Shown piece by piece: positions 1 to 8,925 of a stretch of DNA of 64,000 bases (positions are counted from its first letter, which is position 1; every line of letters begins with the position of its first letter). Source of the DNA: Amycolatopsis acidicola (GTDB lineage: Bacteria > Actinomycetota > Actinomycetes > Mycobacteriales > Pseudonocardiaceae); the NCBI RefSeq assembly GCF_007713735.2, contig NZ_VMNW02000016.1:62001-126000 (forward strand). The letters run 5' to 3'. A program made the position numbers and the translations under genes. The notes beneath the pieces are model-generated. The model was given only the letters and a program-made list of their open reading frames with translations. It was not told the origin of the DNA and made no database searches.

Positions 1-80
1 GGCAGCACGCCGCCCGGGCCGATGGCGGTGATCCCGATGCCGCCGAGGAACCCGATGACGGCGAGCCAGAACAGCGTCAT
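1..80 (-). CDS. TSUP/TauE-SafE-like membrane protein, N-terminal end only
   Basis: Only the first 26 or so codons lie in the window; the gene runs off the left edge. The visible start, MTLFWLAVIGFLGGIG, is a hydrophobic helix followed by a GxGG/IGPGG pattern, which resembles the first helix of the TSUP (TauE/SafE) family of sulfite and organosulfonate exporters. Its ATG overlaps the TGA of the upstream GntR gene (ATGA), so the two are translationally coupled. Family assignment rests on very little sequence. Confidence 0.5.
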   Translation of the reverse strand, partial: MTLFWLAVIGFLGGIGITAIGPGGVL

Positions 81-802
81 CGGACCGGCCTGCGGTGCAG
101 CGTCGCGTGCAGGGTCAGCCGGTCGGCGCGGATGTGCAGGGACTCCGCGTCGACGGGGCGGCCGTCGGCGAGGCTGGTCACCCGGTCGATCGCGAAGATC
201 GCCGCACCGGCGGGAATGCCCAGCAGTGCCGCGGTGTCCGGCCCGGCGGAGATCGCGTGCACGTCGACCTCGGCGCTGCCCAGGCGCTCGCCGGTGGTCT
301 CCTCGATGAGCGCGAACAGGTCGCGGCCCGCCAGGTCGTGCTGCAGCAGCGGGCGGCCGATGTCGGCGGCGAGGTACGTGGTGTCGAGCGAGAGCGGGAT
401 CCCGGCGAGCCGCCGCAGCCGTTCGATGTGGACGACTTCCGCGTCGGGCGGCAGCCGCAGCTGTTCCGCGATCGCCGCGGGCGGCCTGGTGACCGACGCG
501 GCGCGGACCTCGTTGGTGACGGTGCCGTGCCCATCGAGCGTTTCGGCGAGCCCGGCGAGTTCGTCGAGCCCGTGCCCGTACTTCGGCTTCACCACAGTGG
601 TTCCGACGCCCTGGCGGCGCGTGATCAAGCCTTCGGAGCGCAGCAGTGAAAGCGCTTCCCGCACCGCGTTGCGCGATGCGCCGAGGCGCTCGCCCAGGGC
701 GCGCTCGCCGGGCAGCACGCCGTCGGCGAACGCGCCCTGGGTGATCTGCCGGCGCAGCACGTCGGCCGCCTGCCGGGCCCGCTGCGCTCGTGGTGTCTCC
801 AT
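77..802 (-). CDS. GntR/HutC-family transcriptional regulator
   Basis: The protein has about 241 residues. An N-terminal winged helix (AADVLRRQITQG, LGASRNAVREAL, EGLITRRQGVGT) is followed by a UTRA-type ligand domain (PDAEVVHIERLRRLAGIPLSLDTTYL), the usual HutC-subfamily plan. The ATG at 802 is chosen because the helix-turn-helix begins directly after it; an upstream in-frame extension has no family character. The gene is coupled to the transporter at the left edge and divergent from the amidohydrolase at 925, so the shared 120-base gap is the likely operator region. It probably senses a small carboxylate or amide handled by its neighbours; this is inference. Confidence 0.9.
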   Translation of the reverse strand: METPRAQRARQAADVLRRQITQGAFADGVLPGERALGERLGASRNAVREALSLLRSEGLITRRQGVGTTVVKPKYGHGLDELAGLAETLDGHGTVTNEVRAASVTRPPAAIAEQLRLPPDAEVVHIERLRRLAGIPLSLDTTYLAADIGRPLLQHDLAGRDLFALIEETTGERLGSAEVDVHAISAGPDTAALLGIPAGAAIFAIDRVTSLADGRPVDAESLHIRADRLTLHATLHRRPVR

Positions 803-924
803 CACGTGCGACCGTATCCGAAACGGCGCTCCGCCACAGTTACGCCACCCACTTTGACCTGGGCAAACCGCTGACGTGCGCGGTTGCGGAGGCACCTGGG
901 TGAATCCGCCTGCACACTCGGGGC

Positions 925-1842
925 ATGAGCGACCGCATCGACACCCACCAGCACTACCTCCCTGGCTTCTACCGCGACCTCCTCGACCGCCACGGGAAGA
1001 ACGCAGGCGGCTGGCCCATGCCCGACTGGAGCACGCAGTCCGCGCTGAACCTGATGGACGAGCTGCGGATCGCGACCGGCGTGCTGTCGCTGAGCTCCCC
1101 CGGCGTCCGCTTCGGCGACCAGAGCCGCGACATCGCGCGGCGGGTCAACGAGTTCGGCGCCGAGCTGGTCAAGGACCGGCCCGATCGGTTCGGCCTGTTC
1201 GCCAGCCTGCCGCTGCCCGACGTCGACGGCGCGCTCGCCGAAGTGGCCTACGCCTTCGATGAGCTGAACGCGGACGGCGTGGTGCTGATGTCGAACGTCG
1301 AGGGGACGTACCTCGGCGAGCGTTCGTACGAACCGTTGTGGGAGGAGCTGAATCGGCGCGGCGCCGTCGTGTTCGTCCACCCGGACGCCCCGCCGATGCA
1401 GATGCTCGACGGCCTTCCCGCGCCGCTGCTCGACTTCCCGTTCGACACCACGCGGACGGCCGTGCACATGGTCGCCAACGGGGTGCTGAGCCGCCACACC
1501 GCGATGAAGGTGCTGCTGTCGCACGCGGGCGGTTTCCTGCCGTATGCGGCCTACCGCTTCACCGGCGCCGCGATGTTCAACGAGGGCATCACCGCGGAGA
1601 GCGTGTTCACCGACCTGCGCCGCTTCTACTTCGACACCGCCCTCTCATCCACCCCGGCCACCATGCCTTCCCTGCTCGCCTTCGCCGACCACACGCACAT
1701 CACCTTCGGCAGCGACTTCCCGTTCGCCCCGGCCAGCGCCCAGATCACAGCCATGCTCGACGACGCCGGCCTGGACGACGGCCTGCACACCGCGATCAAC
1801 CGAGGCAACGCGGAGCACCTGTTTCCGCGGTTGGCCCGCTGA
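925..1842 (+). CDS. Metal-dependent amidohydrolase (ACMSD/amidohydrolase-2 type)
   Basis: A 305-residue TIM-barrel hydrolase of the amidohydrolase-2 family, which contains ACMSD-type decarboxylases and lactone or amide hydrolases. The metal ligands can be read in order: His8 and His10 (THQHYLP), His152 (HPDAPP), His200 (SHAGG) and Asp264 (GSDFPFAP). Length and motif spacing are normal. It stands alone, divergent from the GntR gene and 87 bases before the SDR operon; a 20-base palindrome lies in that gap. No strong ribosome-binding site precedes the ATG. It probably acts in the cytosol on a carboxylate or lactone intermediate; the substrate is unknown. Confidence 0.85.
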   Translation: MSDRIDTHQHYLPGFYRDLLDRHGKNAGGWPMPDWSTQSALNLMDELRIATGVLSLSSPGVRFGDQSRDIARRVNEFGAELVKDRPDRFGLFASLPLPDVDGALAEVAYAFDELNADGVVLMSNVEGTYLGERSYEPLWEELNRRGAVVFVHPDAPPMQMLDGLPAPLLDFPFDTTRTAVHMVANGVLSRHTAMKVLLSHAGGFLPYAAYRFTGAAMFNEGITAESVFTDLRRFYFDTALSSTPATMPSLLAFADHTHITFGSDFPFAPASAQITAMLDDAGLDDGLHTAINRGNAEHLFPRLAR

Positions 1843-1852
1843 GGCTTGTCCG

Positions 1853-1872
1853 CATCGGTCGAACGACCGATG
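1853..1872. promoter_or_regulatory. 20-base perfect palindrome before the SDR operon
   Basis: CATCGGTCG and CGACCGATG are perfect arms separated by AA. The element starts 10 bases after the amidohydrolase stop codon and lies 58 bases before the GTG of the next gene. Such a short, exact dyad with almost no loop is more like a protein-binding operator than a terminator, and no T-run follows. It is a good candidate operator for the 1930-6626 operon. Confidence 0.55.
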
Positions 1873-1929
1873 TTCGCTCCTGGGTGCGTACCTACTGTCG
1901 TCGGCATTGTTTCGACCAGGAGGTAGGAC

Positions 1930-2649
1930 GTGGCACAGCTGGCGGTGGTCACCGGCGCGGCCGGGGGGCTCGGGGCGGCTTTCGCCGGGCGGTTGGCCGA
2001 GCTGGGCGCGACGGTCGTGCGCGCCGACGCCCGGTACGCCGCCGAGACCGACACCGAGCTGCACCTCGACGTGACCGACCCGGCGTCGTGGGAGCGGCTC
2101 CGGCGCCTGGTGCGCGAGCGGTTCGGCGCCCTCGACCTGCTGGTGAACAACGCCGGGATCAGCGCGCGCAGCGGCCTGCTCGACACGGCCGACGAGGACT
2201 TCAGCCGGATCCTCGCGGTCAACGCCTTCGGGGCCTGGCGGGGCATCAAGACCTTCGCCGACGACCTCGCCGAGACGCGCGGCGCGGTGGTGAACATCGG
2301 CTCGATCTACGGCGTGACGACCCCGCCGTCCGGCGAAGGCACGGTGCCGTCGTCGGTCGCGTACCAGATGAGCAAGGCCGCCGTGCACCAGCTCACCAAG
2401 GTCGCCGCCGTCGAGCTGGCGCCCCGCGGGATCCGGGTCAACGCCCTGCTCCCTGGCGTCTTCCATACCCCGCTGCTCGAAGACCTGCCACCCGCCGCGC
2501 TGCGGGCCCGCGTCTCCGGCGCGCCGATGGACCGGCCCGGCGGTACGGCCGAACTCGCCGACGCGCTCGATTTCCTCGCCGGGCCACGGGCCTCGTTCGT
2601 GACCGGCGTCCTGCTTCCCGTCGACGGCGGCTACCTGGCCGCCTCCTGA
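1930..2649 (+). CDS. Short-chain dehydrogenase/reductase (SDR)
   Basis: A classical SDR of 239 residues. The cofactor motif GAAGGLG is at residues 9-15, NNAG is present, and the catalytic pair is Tyr145/Lys149 (YQMSK). The C-terminal VTGVLLPVDGG motif is intact. The GTG start is preceded by a strong AGGAGGTAGG ribosome-binding site. It opens an operon with the MFS symporter, C45-type hydrolase, deacetylase-like protein and a second SDR. It is expected to oxidise or reduce an alcohol or ketone on the same pathway, using NAD(P)H. Confidence 0.9.
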   Translation: MAQLAVVTGAAGGLGAAFAGRLAELGATVVRADARYAAETDTELHLDVTDPASWERLRRLVRERFGALDLLVNNAGISARSGLLDTADEDFSRILAVNAFGAWRGIKTFADDLAETRGAVVNIGSIYGVTTPPSGEGTVPSSVAYQMSKAAVHQLTKVAAVELAPRGIRVNALLPGVFHTPLLEDLPPAALRARVSGAPMDRPGGTAELADALDFLAGPRASFVTGVLLPVDGGYLAAS

Positions 2650-2672
2650 CCCCACCCGAGGAGCAAACCCCC

Positions 2673-3977
2673 ATGACCGCACAAAAAACCGGACCGGCGG
2701 ACACCGGCACCCGTTCCGGGGGCAAGCTGCGCGCGCTCATCTCGGGCAGCATCGGCAACCTGCTGGAGCAGTACGACAACCTCGTCTACGCCTACTCGAC
2801 GGTCTACCTCAGCGCCGCGTTCTTCTCCGGCGGCGGCTCGCTTTCCTCGCTGCTGTCCACGTTCGCGGTGTTCGCGGTCGGGTTCCTCGCCCGTCCCGTC
2901 GGCACGGTCGTGTTCGGGCACATCGGCGACAAGGTGGGCCGCCGGCCCGCGTTGTTGATGAGCGTGCTGCTGATGGGCAGCGCGACCGTCCTCATCGGAC
3001 TGTTGCCGGGTTACCACACGATCGGCGTCGCGGCCCCGATTCTCCTGGTGCTGCTGCGGTTGTTCCAGGGCTTCGCCGTCGCCGGGGAATGGGCGGGCTC
3101 CGCGGCGATGCTCGTCGAGTTCGCCACCTCGCGCACCCGCGGCCGCTACGGCAGCCTCAACCAGGTGAGCACCGCGGCCGGATTCCTCGTCGCCGCCGCG
3201 GTCGTCGCGCTGAACTCCCTGTTCTGGACCGAGGACGGCATGCAGAGCTTCGGCTGGCGCGTGCCGTTCCTGATCGGCGCCGTCACCGCGCTGGTCGCGC
3301 TCCTGCTGCGGCTCGGCCTCGAAGACACCCCGGCGTTCCAGCAGCAGCAGGACGCCGGCGCCACCAGCGGCAGCCCGTTGAAGCTCGCCTTCCACACCCA
3401 GAAAGCCTCGATGGCAAGGGGTTTCTTCTTCACGGTCAGCTGGACGGTGGCCTACTTCTTCTTCCTCACCTACCTGCCGACGCATCTGCGCAAGGAGGTC
3501 GGGCTCAGCTCCGGCGTGGTCGAGGCGTCGAACATCGTGGGACTGATCGTGCTCACCGCGGCGATCTTCTTCTTCGGCGTGCTGTCCGACCGGATCGGCC
3601 GGAAACCCTTGCTGCTCATCGGTTCCGGCGGGTTCGTGGTACTCAGCTTTCCGGTGATGTGGCTGTTCAGCACCGGAAGCGTGGCCGGCGCGTACCTCGG
3701 GCAGATCCTCATCGCGCTCGTGCTCGCCGCCTTCTCCGGGCCGGGACCCGCCGCGCTGGCCGAACTGTTCCCCACCAACGTCCGCTACTCCGCGCTGGGC
3801 ATCGGCTACAACTTCTCGGTGATGGCCTTCGGCGGCACCGCCGGGTTCATCGCGACCGCGCTGATCGACGCCACCGGCAACGCGCTCGTCGTGGCCGCCT
3901 TGCCCACCGCGGCAGCCGTGATCACCTTCGTCACCGTGTGCCTCATGCCCGAGACCTACCGGAGTGAACTGAAATGA
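2673..3977 (+). CDS. MFS transporter, metabolite:H+ symporter (MHS) type
   Basis: A 434-residue, roughly 12-helix major facilitator. After the second helix it carries GHIGDKVGRRPAL, the MHS-type loop motif, and the N-terminus GSIGNLLEQYDNLVYAY resembles the charged first helix of shikimate and citrate symporters. It probably imports an organic acid with protons. The ATG follows a GAGGAGC ribosome-binding site, 23 bases after the SDR stop. Its stop overlaps the next ATG (ATGA). An in-frame open stretch upstream of the ATG is only a shadow of the SDR gene. Confidence 0.9.
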   Translation: MTAQKTGPADTGTRSGGKLRALISGSIGNLLEQYDNLVYAYSTVYLSAAFFSGGGSLSSLLSTFAVFAVGFLARPVGTVVFGHIGDKVGRRPALLMSVLLMGSATVLIGLLPGYHTIGVAAPILLVLLRLFQGFAVAGEWAGSAAMLVEFATSRTRGRYGSLNQVSTAAGFLVAAAVVALNSLFWTEDGMQSFGWRVPFLIGAVTALVALLLRLGLEDTPAFQQQQDAGATSGSPLKLAFHTQKASMARGFFFTVSWTVAYFFFLTYLPTHLRKEVGLSSGVVEASNIVGLIVLTAAIFFFGVLSDRIGRKPLLLIGSGGFVVLSFPVMWLFSTGSVAGAYLGQILIALVLAAFSGPGPAALAELFPTNVRYSALGIGYNFSVMAFGGTAGFIATALIDATGNALVVAALPTAAAVITFVTVCLMPETYRSELK

Positions 3978-5104
3978 GTGAACCGAACCCGCGCCTGATC
4001 GTCGTCCAGGGCGGCTACCGGCAGATGGGCGAACAGCTCGGCGAACAGACCGCGGACCTCATCGCCCGCAGCCTCGACACCTACGTCGGCCGCTTCAAGA
4101 ACGACGCCGGGCTCAGCGACGCCGACATCGACCGCTGGGGCCGGGTCTACCTCGACGTCGCCGCCTCCTACTCCCCCGAAATCGCCGCAATGCTGGAAGG
4201 CATGGCGGACGGTTCGGGTCACCCCGCGCACCGGCTCGCCGCACTGAACGCCCGTACGGAAATGCTGTACGGCACGGGATATCGCGACGAAGGGTGCACC
4301 TCGATCTCGGTGCTGCCCCGCTACACCGCCAACGGGCACACCCTCATCGCGCAGAACTGGGACTGGCACCCGGAGCAGGCGGACGTGACCTTCCTGCTGG
4401 CCACCAGGGACGAGACCGGCTTCAGCGTGCTTTCCCTGGCAGAGGCGGGAATGCTGGCCAAGAGCGGGCTCAACTCCGCGGGCCTCGGCGTATGCGCCAA
4501 CCTGCTGATCTCCGACCTCGACCACGGCGGCAAGGGCGTGCCGTACCACTACCTGCTGCGCGGCGTGTTGCAGGCGAAGACCATGGCGGGCGCGCACAAG
4601 AAGCTCCTGCCCGTCGAGCGGATCTCCTCGGGCAACGTGCTGATCGCGGACGCGGGCGGCGAGTCGATCGACTTCGAACTGGCGCCCGGCGTGTTCGGCA
4701 CGCTGTTCCCGGAGCAGGGCCTGATCACCCATTCGAACCACTTCCAGGCTCGGCTTCCCTTACAGGACAAGAAAGCCGCGAACAGCGCGCTCACGCTGCT
4801 GCGCCCGGTCCGCGCCCGGCACCTGCTCGAACCGGCACTCGAGGAGCGCAAAGTACGCGTGGCTGACATCGTCGCGACCCTGCGCGACGAATGGTCCTAT
4901 CCGGACGGAATCTGCCGCCACCCCAACCCGGAAGAGCCCGCGGCCGAACGCAACGCCACGGTCTATTCCCTCGTGATGGACCTCGACGACCGCGTGCTGT
5001 GGATCGCCCCCGGCCCGCCCAGCCGGCACGCCTACACCCGCTGGGAACTGGACACCCTCTTCGACAACCCAGTGGGGACAACGGAATTCGAGGTTCCCGC
5101 GTGA
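3974..5104 (+). CDS. C45-family peptidase / acyl-CoA:6-APA acyltransferase-like protein
   Basis: A 376-residue Ntn-fold protein related to fungal isopenicillin-N acyltransferase and bacterial C45 amidases. The expected nucleophile is Cys108 in EGCTSIS, followed by AQNWDWHPEQAD and GLNSAGLGVCANLL, all typical of the family. Members are usually made as proenzymes that cut themselves before the Cys; they hydrolyse or transfer acyl amides. It overlaps the symporter by four bases and the next gene by four, so it is firmly inside the operon. The likely role is cleaving an N-acyl bond in the imported substrate; the substrate is not deducible. Confidence 0.85.
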   Translation: MSEPNPRLIVVQGGYRQMGEQLGEQTADLIARSLDTYVGRFKNDAGLSDADIDRWGRVYLDVAASYSPEIAAMLEGMADGSGHPAHRLAALNARTEMLYGTGYRDEGCTSISVLPRYTANGHTLIAQNWDWHPEQADVTFLLATRDETGFSVLSLAEAGMLAKSGLNSAGLGVCANLLISDLDHGGKGVPYHYLLRGVLQAKTMAGAHKKLLPVERISSGNVLIADAGGESIDFELAPGVFGTLFPEQGLITHSNHFQARLPLQDKKAANSALTLLRPVRARHLLEPALEERKVRVADIVATLRDEWSYPDGICRHPNPEEPAAERNATVYSLVMDLDDRVLWIAPGPPSRHAYTRWELDTLFDNPVGTTEFEVPA

Positions 5105-5931
5105 GCAGTGTCTGCCTGACCTTCGACTTCGACGCCATCTCGCTCTGGATCGCGCGCGGCCAGACCACGCCCGGCCCGGTCTCCCGCGGCGAATTCGGGG
5201 CGCACGCGATCCCGCGGATCCTGGAACTCCTGCGCAGGCAAGAAGTCCCGGCCACGTTCTTCATCCCCGGCCACACCCTGGAGACCTACCCGGACCAGTG
5301 CACGGCCATCGCCGACGCGGGGCACGAGATCGCCTTACACGGCTACGCCCACGAGCCTGTGTCCACTCTGGACAGAGCTACCGAGCTGGCGGTGAACAAG
5401 CGTTCGGCCACGCTGATCGAGAAGCTCACCGGCGCACTTCCGGCCGGGCATCGCACGCCGAGCTGGGACTTCACCGAGCACACCATCGAGATCCTGACCG
5501 AGCTCGGCGTGGAGTACGACTCTTCCTTGATGGGCACCGATTTCGAGCCGTACCTCGCCCGCTCCGGCGATGTGTGCGACGCGGATGGGCCGTACCGGTT
5601 CGGGCCCAAGTCCGAGGTCGTGGAGCTGCCGGTTTCGTGGACGCTGGATGACTATCCGCACCTGGAGTACTTCCGGTCCAGCACCTTCGTGATGCCGGGC
5701 TTGCAGGACGCCGAAGCCATGTTCAGCCGCTTCCTGCGCGACGTCCGGTACATGGCGGACAGCACCGGCGACGGCGTCACCACCGTCACGCTGCACCCGC
5801 AGGTCGTCGGGCGGGGCTCGCGGATGGTCGCGCTGGAGCAGTTCGTCACCGGCTGCCGGGACCTCGGCGTGACGTTCGAACGCTGCGTCGACGTCGCCCG
5901 GCGAGCGCGCCCCGCGTTGGTGGGGCGATGA
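5101..5931 (+). CDS. Polysaccharide deacetylase-family hydrolase
   Basis: A 276-residue NodB-fold protein starting at a GTG inside the GTGA overlap with the previous gene. The catalytic Asp pair is at residues 9-11 (TFDFD) and the metal-binding HxxxH is His80/His84 (HGYAHE). RTPSWDF and a late LHPQ histidine complete the set. There is no signal peptide, so it is cytosolic and closer to the PuuE-allantoinase-like amidase branch than to cell-wall deacetylases. In this operon a C-N bond hydrolysis on a small molecule is more likely than glycan editing. Confidence 0.85.
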   Translation: MSSVCLTFDFDAISLWIARGQTTPGPVSRGEFGAHAIPRILELLRRQEVPATFFIPGHTLETYPDQCTAIADAGHEIALHGYAHEPVSTLDRATELAVNKRSATLIEKLTGALPAGHRTPSWDFTEHTIEILTELGVEYDSSLMGTDFEPYLARSGDVCDADGPYRFGPKSEVVELPVSWTLDDYPHLEYFRSSTFVMPGLQDAEAMFSRFLRDVRYMADSTGDGVTTVTLHPQVVGRGSRMVALEQFVTGCRDLGVTFERCVDVARRARPALVGR

Positions 5932-6626
5932 AATCCGTCCTGGTTCTCGGCGCGAACGGCGGGATCGGCAGCGCCTTGACGGCTCGGCTGGCCCAGGACG
6001 GGCACGCTGTCACCGGTGCCGATCTGCCCGGACTGGATCTGGCGCGGCACGGCGTCGCGGCACACATCGAACGACTGTGGGCCGAGAACGGCGGATTCGA
6101 CGCGCTCGTGCACGCGGCGGGTATCTTCCCGGCCGCCCCGGTGGCCGAAAGCGACGAGGAGTTCTTCGACCGCGTCATGGCCGTCAACACCCGTTCCGCG
6201 CTCAGCGCGGGCGCGCAGTTCGTGCGCTCATGTCGAGCCGAAAAGCGTTCTGGCGCAATGGTTTTCGTGAGCAGCGGCGCGGCGCGACGGGCCCGTCCCG
6301 GCACCGCCGTCTACGCCGCTTCCAAGGCCGCGCTCGACGCACTCGTGCGGGGTTTCGCGCTCGAGCACGGGCGCGACGGGATCCGGTGCTGCGCCGTCGC
6401 CCCGGGTTTCGTGGATGTGGCGTCGGAAATCAACCCTGTGCCACAGTCCTATATAGACGCGCTGACCCGAGCCAGCGTGCGCGGCAGGGTCGGCCGCCCC
6501 GCCGACATCGCCGCCGTGATCGCCTGGCTGCTCGGCGAGGATGCGTCGTGGGTGAACGGCCGCACGATCCCCGTCGACGGCGGGGACGGCATCGGCTCGG
6601 CCGACGCCCCGACCTGGCTCAGCTGA
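5928..6626 (+). CDS. Short-chain dehydrogenase/reductase (SDR)
   Basis: A 232-residue SDR and the last gene of the operon; its ATG overlaps the deacetylase stop (ATGA). It carries GANGGIG at residues 8-14, HAAG in place of NNAG, and the catalytic Tyr129/Lys133 (YAASK). The C-terminus WVNGRTIPVDGGDG is typical. Its end overlaps the convergent regulator gene by eight bases. It is a second redox step of the pathway and is not closely similar to the SDR at 1930. Confidence 0.9.
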   Translation: MKSVLVLGANGGIGSALTARLAQDGHAVTGADLPGLDLARHGVAAHIERLWAENGGFDALVHAAGIFPAAPVAESDEEFFDRVMAVNTRSALSAGAQFVRSCRAEKRSGAMVFVSSGAARRARPGTAVYAASKAALDALVRGFALEHGRDGIRCCAVAPGFVDVASEINPVPQSYIDALTRASVRGRVGRPADIAAVIAWLLGEDASWVNGRTIPVDGGDGIGSADAPTWLS

Positions 6627-8289
6627 ACACCGGTGGCGCCAGCCTCCGGTTGGTGCCACCGGAAATCCGGTACACGAGATGGGGATGGCCGCGCGTGGGG
6701 TCGACCGTGTCGTCCGGATAGCTGAGCCCGCGCTGGCCGAGCCCGACGAACTGGTGCGCGCCGGTCACGCCGAACGACACCGCCGAGCGCAGCTGCTCGC
6801 GCACCGCCGCGAAATCCCACGGCCTGCTCACCCGGCTCCACGCCTGCGCGAGCACGTTGACGATGTCGTAGTGCACCGCCGCGGCGGCGAGGCCCGGCTC
6901 CGCGCCGAACGTCGACCGGAAGCGCTGCTCGAACCCGGTGCACACCGGGCTTTCCACATTGCCGATCACGGTGGACCACAACAGTCCTTCGCTGAGCCCG
7001 CCCAGCCGTTCGGTGAAGCCGGGCGCGACCGGCGACCACGCCGCGTGCATCAGCGCGTGTTCACGCAGCGGCGCGGCGGCGGTGAGGAAAGACCGCAGCG
7101 TCGGCTCGGGGAAGATCGACAGCGACACCGCGTCCGGCTCGGCGCGCTCCAGGCGGCGCACCATTTCGCCGAAGTTCGCCGTGTGGTCGGGCACCGGTTC
7201 GAGGAACACGAGGTTCCAGCCCGCCTCGTCGGCATGCCGCTGGACTCGTTCGAAGAGCCCGTCGTCGAAGGTGCTTTCCCGTTGCAGCACGGCCAAACGC
7301 TTGCGCCCCGGCCGGAAAGCTCCGGTGCCGGCGAGGAAACGCACCGTGCGGAGCAGGCCCGGCACGTAGGCGGACTCGGTGGAGCAGACCTGGAACACCG
7401 AGCCGAGCCCGCCGGGATCGGCGTGCACGTCCTCGGAAAGCGCCTGGCCGGTCATGCTGTGCAGCACCGGGATTCCCGCGGCGGCGACGGAAGCGATCGC
7501 CGGGCGCGCGTAGGGCAGCGGGAAGTTGCCCAGCAGCACGGCATCCACGCCCCGCTCGGTGAGCCCGTTGACCTTCTCCAGCAAGGTTTCCGGTGTCGCG
7601 GCGACAGTCACGTGTTCGACGCGGCGCCCGCCGATCCCGCCGCGCGCGTTCAATTCCTGCACCGCGAGCTTCGTGCCGCGACGCATCGCGACGACATCCG
7701 CGCCGCCCGCCGGGTACACGGTGCCCAGCACGGCGGGCTGCCTCTTCGGGGCACGGGAGACAGAAGGCGCAGGCGGCTGCTCGCGCAGGACCGTGAGCAA
7801 TGGGCCGGGCAGGACCAGGCCGGGGCTCGGCAGCGGCGCCACGTACGCGTCGTGCGTCGCGATCAGCGTGGCCACCAACGCGCGCGAAGCGGCGCCCGTC
7901 TTGGCGAAAACGTGCTCCAGGTGGGTGGCGACGGTGCGCCGGGTGCAGCCGAGCGCGTCGGCGATCTCCTGGTTGCCGAGTCCCCCGGCGACACAGGTGG
8001 CGACTTGCAACTCACGCACGGTGAGACCAAAGGGGGCTTCGGTGTCGGTGATGTCGAGGCGTGCCACCCCATGGTCGGCGTCCGGCACGTCGATCGTCAC
8101 CCTGCGCACCCGGTTGCCGGTGACGTCGAGGTAGCGCACGAACTCGCCGCGCAGCCCGCGGGCGGCTCGTTGCGCGGCCAGCACCAGATCCGGTCGGGCG
8201 GCGAAGAACTCCTGGTCACTGCCGCGCCCGCGCCCCGCGTCCGGCTGCAGCCAGCGCCGCACGCCGTCGAAGGGACTGTTTTCCTGCAC
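6619..8289 (-). CDS. LuxR-type HTH fused to an ABC-type substrate-binding domain: probable ligand-sensing regulator
   Basis: The protein has about 556 residues. Near residues 85-140 it holds a LuxR helix-turn-helix (LTVRELQVATCVAGGLGNQE, then ALGCTRRTVATHLEHVF). From about residue 185 to the end comes a complete periplasmic-binding-protein fold of the branched-chain amino acid/AmiC type. No signal peptide or lipobox is present, so the binding domain is intracellular. The GTG at 8289 is preceded by GGAGGAGGTGACCC; a longer ATG frame lacks this. The gene converges on the SDR operon and overlaps it by eight bases. It probably senses the pathway substrate and controls it, as AmiC or NegR-like sensors do. 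Confidence 0.85.
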   Translation of the reverse strand: MQENSPFDGVRRWLQPDAGRGRGSDQEFFAARPDLVLAAQRAARGLRGEFVRYLDVTGNRVRRVTIDVPDADHGVARLDITDTEAPFGLTVRELQVATCVAGGLGNQEIADALGCTRRTVATHLEHVFAKTGAASRALVATLIATHDAYVAPLPSPGLVLPGPLLTVLREQPPAPSVSRAPKRQPAVLGTVYPAGGADVVAMRRGTKLAVQELNARGGIGGRRVEHVTVAATPETLLEKVNGLTERGVDAVLLGNFPLPYARPAIASVAAAGIPVLHSMTGQALSEDVHADPGGLGSVFQVCSTESAYVPGLLRTVRFLAGTGAFRPGRKRLAVLQRESTFDDGLFERVQRHADEAGWNLVFLEPVPDHTANFGEMVRRLERAEPDAVSLSIFPEPTLRSFLTAAAPLREHALMHAAWSPVAPGFTERLGGLSEGLLWSTVIGNVESPVCTGFEQRFRSTFGAEPGLAAAAVHYDIVNVLAQAWSRVSRPWDFAAVREQLRSAVSFGVTGAHQFVGLGQRGLSYPDDTVDPTRGHPHLVYRISGGTNRRLAPPVFS

Positions 8290-8449
8290 CGGGTCACCTC
8301 CTCCGCGGCACGTTTCCTCGAATCTATCCCAGACGCGGACCGTGACGAAGCGATGTCGGTGGCGGGAAAAGGCCGTTACCAATCCGGATTGGAACCAACA
8401 GGCCTGTCAGCGTGCCCACGGCCTGGGCCGACGCATGGCGACCCGGGCG

Positions 8450-8925
8450 ATGAGCACCACGACCGGAACGCTTCGCATGCGTTTCACCACCGAGGACCTG
8501 CTCACGCCACGGGCCAGACTGTCGCACGATCTGGATCCCGGCGAGTTCGGCTGGCCGGCCACCCCGTACACCAGGGCGCTCGGCGAGGGCGACCGCGAGG
8601 CGATGAACGTGCTCGTGCACGCGATCGAGAGCTACTACCACGCCGTCATCGAGCCGCGGTGGCCGTTGATCCAGCGCACGGCCGCCGCGGGGCACGACAG
8701 CGTGCACCGGCGGATGGGCGAGGCCGGTCACGTGCTCGGGCGCACTCGGACGATGATCCTGGTGCGACGAACAACGCCTGCACCACCACCGGTCTCGCTG
8801 ACGCGCTGGGCATGTCGCCTGCCACGGCCAGCCAGCAAGTGGGCCTGCTGCGCCGGGCGGGGTTCGTGTTGAGTGTCCGGAAAGGACAGTCGACGGTGTA
8901 CATGCTTCGCCGTACGGGCGCAGCA
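8450..8925 (+). pseudogene. Relic of an ArsR-type winged-helix regulator
   Basis: Two pieces in different frames match the ends of a large actinobacterial ArsR-like regulator family. The first (8450-8760) gives LRMRFTTEDLL, then MNVLVHAIESYYHAVIEPRW and GHVLGRTRTMIL. The second, shifted by a base, begins near 8775 and encodes the C-terminal helix-turn-helix: TTTGLADALGMSPATASQQV, LLRRAGFVLSVRKGQSTVYM. Much of the middle of the usual protein is missing. It is therefore a deleted and frameshifted remnant. Confidence 0.65.
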
